DNA from: Apostichopus japonicus
Taxonomy: Eukaryota; Echinodermata; Holothuroidea; Aspidochirotida; Stichopodidae
Assembly (NCBI RefSeq): GCF_037975245.1
Contig: NC_092571.1
Coordinates: 12,469,917 to 12,533,916, forward strand
Length of the DNA: 64,000 nucleotides
Direction: 5' to 3'
Part shown: one piece after another, positions 59,700-64,000 of the stretch
Numbering within the stretch: the first letter of the stretch is position 1
Layout of the letters: each line of letters begins with the position of its first letter
Position numbers and translations under genes: made by a program
Notes under the pieces: generated by a model
What the model was told of the DNA's origin: nothing
Database searches by the model: none
The model's input: only the letters and a program-made list of their open reading frames with translations

Positions 59700-62000
59700 C
59701 ATGCATACAGATTCATTGATTGAAACAAACAAAAATTTATTATTTTTTAAATCAAGAAGACATTGCTAGATTGGAAGTCGGGTTACAAATTTGGTGAAAT
59801 AAAATTATGAAATTAGATTATGAAATTTCATCACGATTGCCTGAAAATATGCTAGAAAAGTCATTAATGGTCACTCATCTTCAAGACTTCAAACAAATGT
59901 ACTTCTACCCTCGCCTTGGTTATGAGTCTTGTTTTCTAAATCACAGCAATATTTATTGTCAGCCTTCTATAAGGTGAGTTACAATTCCAACAAAATTGTG
60001 TAAGTAGGGGGGGGGGGGGAAGTAATTTTACGCTATGTAAAGTTGCTCCTGCAAAAATGGATGAGGTTGCCTGCACAGCACAAATATGAGACCCAAGAAA
60101 GAGTGAATTTCCCATTTTCTTCAATACCCATTTGGGACCCCCCTCCCTCCCCTCTTTTGATGGCTATTCCTATAAGAAATGTGTCACCCTCGATATCAGC
60201 CGTCAAATATGTTTTATTCGTTAATGATTTTAAGCTTTTTGACGTTTTGCCCTCGTTAAACCACCAATGGTGTGCAATGTATTAAGTGAAAAACAAAAGA
60301 AATAAAGAGAAACAAGAGATTGTATTGCAAGATAATTCTACTCATTTCCTCTATTTTCTTAAATAATATACCCTTCTTCTGTTCTTTTTTTACAAAGTAT
60401 TCTTTTACTTAAATAATTGTAACTCTTTCCACAAGTTGCTTCATCCTTCAGGTGAAGACTTTAAAATTGCACAGCGATAAAATGTAATACCCCATCCATT
60501 ATAAAATAATGAAAAGTCTGTTCAACACTACAGATGGGTGGGAGGTGGGGCAGGGGAAGGGAGGTAATATATTTTGTTGCTTAATGAATGTCCAACTGAT
60601 CCCTTGTAGGTTTTACGACCAAGACTTCCATTTGTAGTGACGTAATAGTATCACGATGGATTTCGATAATACACTATTTTGAGTTTTTCCGTTGTACCTC
60701 TCTGAGTCATGAATGACCCTGCTATTGTTTTAGGATTTTGGAGAACGGGAGGTTCATGACCACTTTTCCACGTGGCTCGGCGAGATATATAGAGGTTTAT
60801 TTACATCGTCTTTGTTCTATTGGTCTACTGGGAAAATGCGCTGCTTCCTCGGAACTTACACTCGCTTCTTATCTTTTCTTCACTGGAATGTCACCATTAT
60901 CATTTACTTTCTCTCATCATTTATAAATTTCGTTTCAATCATATATTTCGTGTCGGACCCCTCTCTTATGTTTGGACTGCGAAAGATCTGCTGTGAACAG
61001 TCGAGAGCCGTTTGGTGAGTTGCAGTTTAATGACCAAGTATTATTACCTTTTCCATCAAACCTACTACCCATTAATCTAAACAGTCGACACCCTTACTTA
61101 CGAGGTCTGCATGGCTAAAACCCCGGGGCGGAGCGCAAAGCAGACCGGCTTGGAACTCGTGTGCCGCTGTGCCCAAGGTACTGCTAGGCAGAGATGCCCG
61201 AGTCTCCCATTTCCTCCATTCGTGGAAGACGCTCGTTCAATCTCGGGAGCCAGATTCGCTTCTTGTTTTCATGGCCCCAGTGGATGACTTGAGCCTGTGG
61301 CAATTTATGCCATTACCTCCATGTGGCCGTTGTCCAAATATCAAGTTACTGACTCTTGTATCCAATACATAAAAATTTGGTGTCCTACAATTTAATTTCA
61401 CTTTCAACATTGCAATGTTTTTTCTTCGTATTTCACTGTTTCAGGTTTTTGACTAAACAAGTTTTTTCAGGTACCTTCTCTACCTCTTCACGGTAGGATA
61501 TTTTATGAAGAGATTCTGGCAAATTAAGCAGTCGATGGGTTTTGTTTCTTAAAACTCATAGTTGTGTCTCATTTCCACCAGACTCGCTCAAGCAACTGCT
61601 GCAACTGTTTGTGCAAACGCTAAATTGTTTCTCCTCGCCAGAACTGGTGGTATTACAGAAATTATGATCTTCTAGAGACGAAAATAGATTCGTCCTAAGA
61701 TGCAAAAATGTTGCTACCCAACAGAAAATTCTACTAGGAATATTGAACACGATTTTACGATGCACTTACGACATACTTTGTTGATCACTTTAGAATTTTG
61801 CGGGCAAAACAAAATCCTCCTCGGAGGGCAATGAAGACATTCAAAAAGACGCAGCTCGGTTCGGTCAAGTTGTGATGGTAGGGAATGGGGAGGTGGTGGG
61901 ATATGTAGGTGGTGAGTGGGGAAAGTGTGTGGGGGGGGGAAGGATGCATAGGTGGTATAAGGGAGGTGGAGGGATTTAATAATAATCTCAGCCTCTTTCT
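59700..62000. other. intergenic, no gene supported
   Basis: AT-rich with G-rich tracts near 60007-60020 and 61880-61970. Frames at 60738-61372 show no recognisable family or consistent splice structure. Confidence 0.45.
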
Positions 62001-62006
62001 TAATTT

Positions 62007-63521
62007 TCAGATTGACAGTGCGCCCATCTCTCCCGCTAGAACGACTGTTGCACCTTTGACTTCAGCGACGTCATCATCCACTTTCTCGGCTCCTTTCTTA
62101 TCCAAGAATTTCTGTCTATTTTTCTCCATCTTTCGTTGCTGTTTTTCCAATTTGGCCTTCTGTTTCTTCTGTCGGCCGTTCATCCTGCTGTTCACCTACA
62201 CGAAGGAAACAATCGTGGAAAAAATACGATTAAACGAAAACCTGTTCGTCCTTACAAAAAAGAAGGAAAAAAAAAAAAAAAAAAGGGACAAAAAAAAAAG
62301 GGAAACTATAATTAATAGGAGTAAGGAAGTTGCTGTGCACACAAATGTCCGAGACTTGACCTGTTTAATGTTCTTATGATGGTTACAGCCCTGAGGACCA
62401 CCTATAAAGTTGTGATTAATTAAACAGCAAATAGATCATGTAGATGAAATGTTCTTCTGAATTGCCATACTCAGTATTTGAACTCTTTTACCTGTGTTGG
62501 TTATTAATCCTGTAATTTACCAGTCTGTATTAGCACCCTTTCATACCTGGCTGTTTCTGGTATACCCATATATACCATTGTGTATTGGTTAAAAGTTAAA
62601 AGTTGAAGGTTAACAGTCTTATTTGAAGCCAAGGTCCCCCTCACACGACTTAACAACTTAACCCCCGGTCATTGGTAACACCTACACACCAAATTGTGCA
62701 TAATTCAAACAATCCCTCCCGGGGCACCAAAGCCCACCACAACCTACATGTCCCCTGGGGAACTCTCCATAGGGTGCAGCCACATACACAGCGCACACAA
62801 CTATATTTACAAGTGACCTGGCAAGTGCCCATGTCTACACCTGGGTGAAGAGAGGTGATTTTGGCTATACCCATGCTGTTCCATCGTGTGTCTTAGGACC
62901 CGGTCATACCAGACTGCATACAGGTCTTGCATATATAGATATGCATGACATACTAGAGTGTTGAACAAATACCGGTGTCATATACCCGGCTGTATTTGGG
63001 CACACCCCATACCATTGTGCGTAACTTAATACCCCTGTCATACCTGTGTCCCTTTACTGTGTTTGGGTATACTGTGCCTGTACCATTGTGCATAGCTTAA
63101 TACCCCTGTCATACCTATGTCCCTTTACTGTGTTTGGGTAAACTGTGCCCATTGTGTGTAACTTAATACCCCCGTCATACCTGTGTCCCTTCAATACTGT
63201 GTTTGGGTGTATACTGTGCCCATACCATTGTGCGTAACTTAATACCCCTGTCATACCTGTGTCCCTTTACTGTGTATGGGTATACTGTGCCCATACCATT
63301 GTGCGTAACTCAATACCCCTGTCATACCTGTGTCCCTTTACTGTGTTCGTCACTTCCTGTCCCCGTCCTATTTGGTTCTGTCTTTGCAACGGTAGCCTCG
63401 TTCTCAAGATCGCCAAATAGTCGGTTCGCCGTGCCACCTTCAGACCAGAGTTCACTACCCGCACCGCAGCCTTCACTGCTTGCGTTACCATCATCGACTT
63501 TGCCTTCACTGTCTCTGGGTT
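62007..63521 (-). CDS. unidentified gene, last two exons (3' partial)
   Basis: I do not recognise the family. Exon 63521-63328 (phase-2 start needing two bases, phase-0 end) reads DSEGKVDDGNASSEGCGAGS, ELWSEGGTANRLFGDLENEA, TVAKTEPNRTGTGSDEHSKG, TQ: acidic and probably disordered. Exon 62195-62007 reads VNSRMNGRQKKQKAKLEKQQ, RKMEKNRQKFLDKKGAEKVD and ends GEMGALSI-stop: a lysine-rich coiled-coil-like tail. The junction tq|vn uses donor gtatga and acceptor gtgtag. An acidic segment followed by a basic tail resembles nucleolar or nuclear proteins, but that is inference. The donor sits in a tandem array (63022-63350). Confidence 0.6.
62606..62860. repeat. dispersed repeat, copy of 34876-35100
   Basis: See the partner copy for shared blocks. 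It ends in ctacacctgggtgaagagag, also similar to the cacctgcagggtgaagagag in the SINE at 54815-55135. It lies in the intron of the unidentified gene. Confidence 0.65.
62950..63350 (-). repeat. about 72-bp tandem repeat that includes the exon donor of the unidentified gene
   Basis: Forward unit acccctgtcatacctgtgtc + cctttactgtgtttgggtat + actgtgcccataccattgtg + cgtaacttaat. Four units begin near 63022, 63093, 63168 and 63243; a fifth start at 63314 runs into the exon. Decayed relatives continue to about 62880. Each unit repeats the exon-end text and donor (acacag|gtatgac on the - strand). Confidence 0.92.
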
Positions 63522-63639
63522 CTGTATAAATAGTGAAATGTATTCACAATCATCCAATACTTTTTTTTTCGGGTCAAACATTGCAGGGTATTAAAGCACA
63601 ACTAGTGGTGTTCACTCACATTTTGATTTTTGGATATTA

Positions 63640-63860
63640 CTGTCTGTTTTCCTTATACTTATATTTCTTTATAATAATATAGTTTGTTTAGATGTCTGAT
63701 ATTTGTTTGTCTATCTTTTTGCCGTCCTTTTGGATGTTTATCGTTTTTCTACTCCATAATATTGTGTTTTGTATTGAGGGCTCTTCTGGAAAGCAGTGCT
63801 TCTGCACCGAGCAGGACTACCCTCATTAAAGATGACAATAATAAAAAAATATAAAAAATC
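63640..63860. mobile_element. possible retroposon 3' tail
   Basis: gcaggactaccctcattaaa + gatgacaataataaaaaaat resembles the 3' end of non-LTR retroposons with an (AAT)n tail. Only the end is recognisable. Confidence 0.35.
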
Positions 63861-64000
63861 ATACTGTTGCATAAAGCAACGGCAGGAGATTACTGCCGAC
63901 ATACATCGACCTACTATTAAATGTCAAATAAAATCATTTACCCAGTTTTTCTTGTTTCTCGTTCAATTTATTCCAGTTTAATTTTTTAAAAAAGGCATCT

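Noticed and set aside
63267-63581. 104-codon - strand open frame overlapping the exon at 63328-63521
   Set aside because: A different frame of the same exon; the alternative frame joins the next exon in phase, has coherent acidic composition, and stops at the array donor (gta tga) as expected for an exon end.

Overview
The window is animal nuclear DNA: genes are split by GT-AG introns, intergenic space is large and AT-rich, and non-autonomous DNA transposons, SINE-like units and minisatellites are abundant. The three recognisable genes are ordinary animal orthologues. Repeat content (hAT-type elements with long G/C homopolymers, SINE-like units, TAGGCCTA-rich promoter regions) suggests a marine invertebrate deuterostome. 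An echinoderm, perhaps a sea cucumber, is my best guess, but this is inference and not shown by any diagnostic sequence.

Layout. (1) 1-11.9 kb, + strand: the C-terminal half of lysosomal beta-mannosidase (MANBA), eight exons including both GH2 catalytic glutamates and the stop; its 5' half lies upstream of the window. (2) 13.1-16.4 kb: transposon cluster (hAT-like composite, LINE 3' ends, a 1.6-kb hAT-like element with a nested element). (3) 16.5-22.8 kb, + strand: a candidate gene I do not recognise, with a short N-terminal membrane anchor, a Thr/Glu-rich 20-residue tandem repeat and Lys/Arg-rich exons. Its reading frame is damaged in at least one place. (4) 22.8-31.9 kb: intergenic repeats, SINEs and two minisatellites. 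(5) 32.3-44.2 kb, - strand: a complete RFWD3 orthologue (11 coding exons, about 740 residues; SQ-rich N-terminus, RING, coiled coil, WD40). (6) 44.3-51.6 kb: spacer between divergent RFWD3 and SPAG7, packed with hAT-like elements. (7) 51.66-56.8 kb, + strand: a complete SPAG7 orthologue (six coding exons, 235 residues, R3H domain). (8) 62.0-63.5 kb, - strand: the last two exons of an unidentified gene with a lysine-rich C-terminus.

The genes do not form a pathway: MANBA is lysosomal glycan catabolism, RFWD3 is DNA-repair ubiquitin signalling and SPAG7 is an R3H nucleic-acid-binding protein. The most interesting patterns are: tandem duplications that repeatedly cover exon edges and splice sites (MANBA last exon, RFWD3 coiled-coil exon, RFWD3 last exon, and the unidentified gene at 63.3 kb); the unrecognised repeat-bearing gene at 16.5-22.8 kb; and a swarm of hAT-like MITEs, at least seven with perfect 8-bp target-site duplications, many sharing a hairpin core although their ends differ. 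No CRISPR array, operon or prokaryotic system is present.
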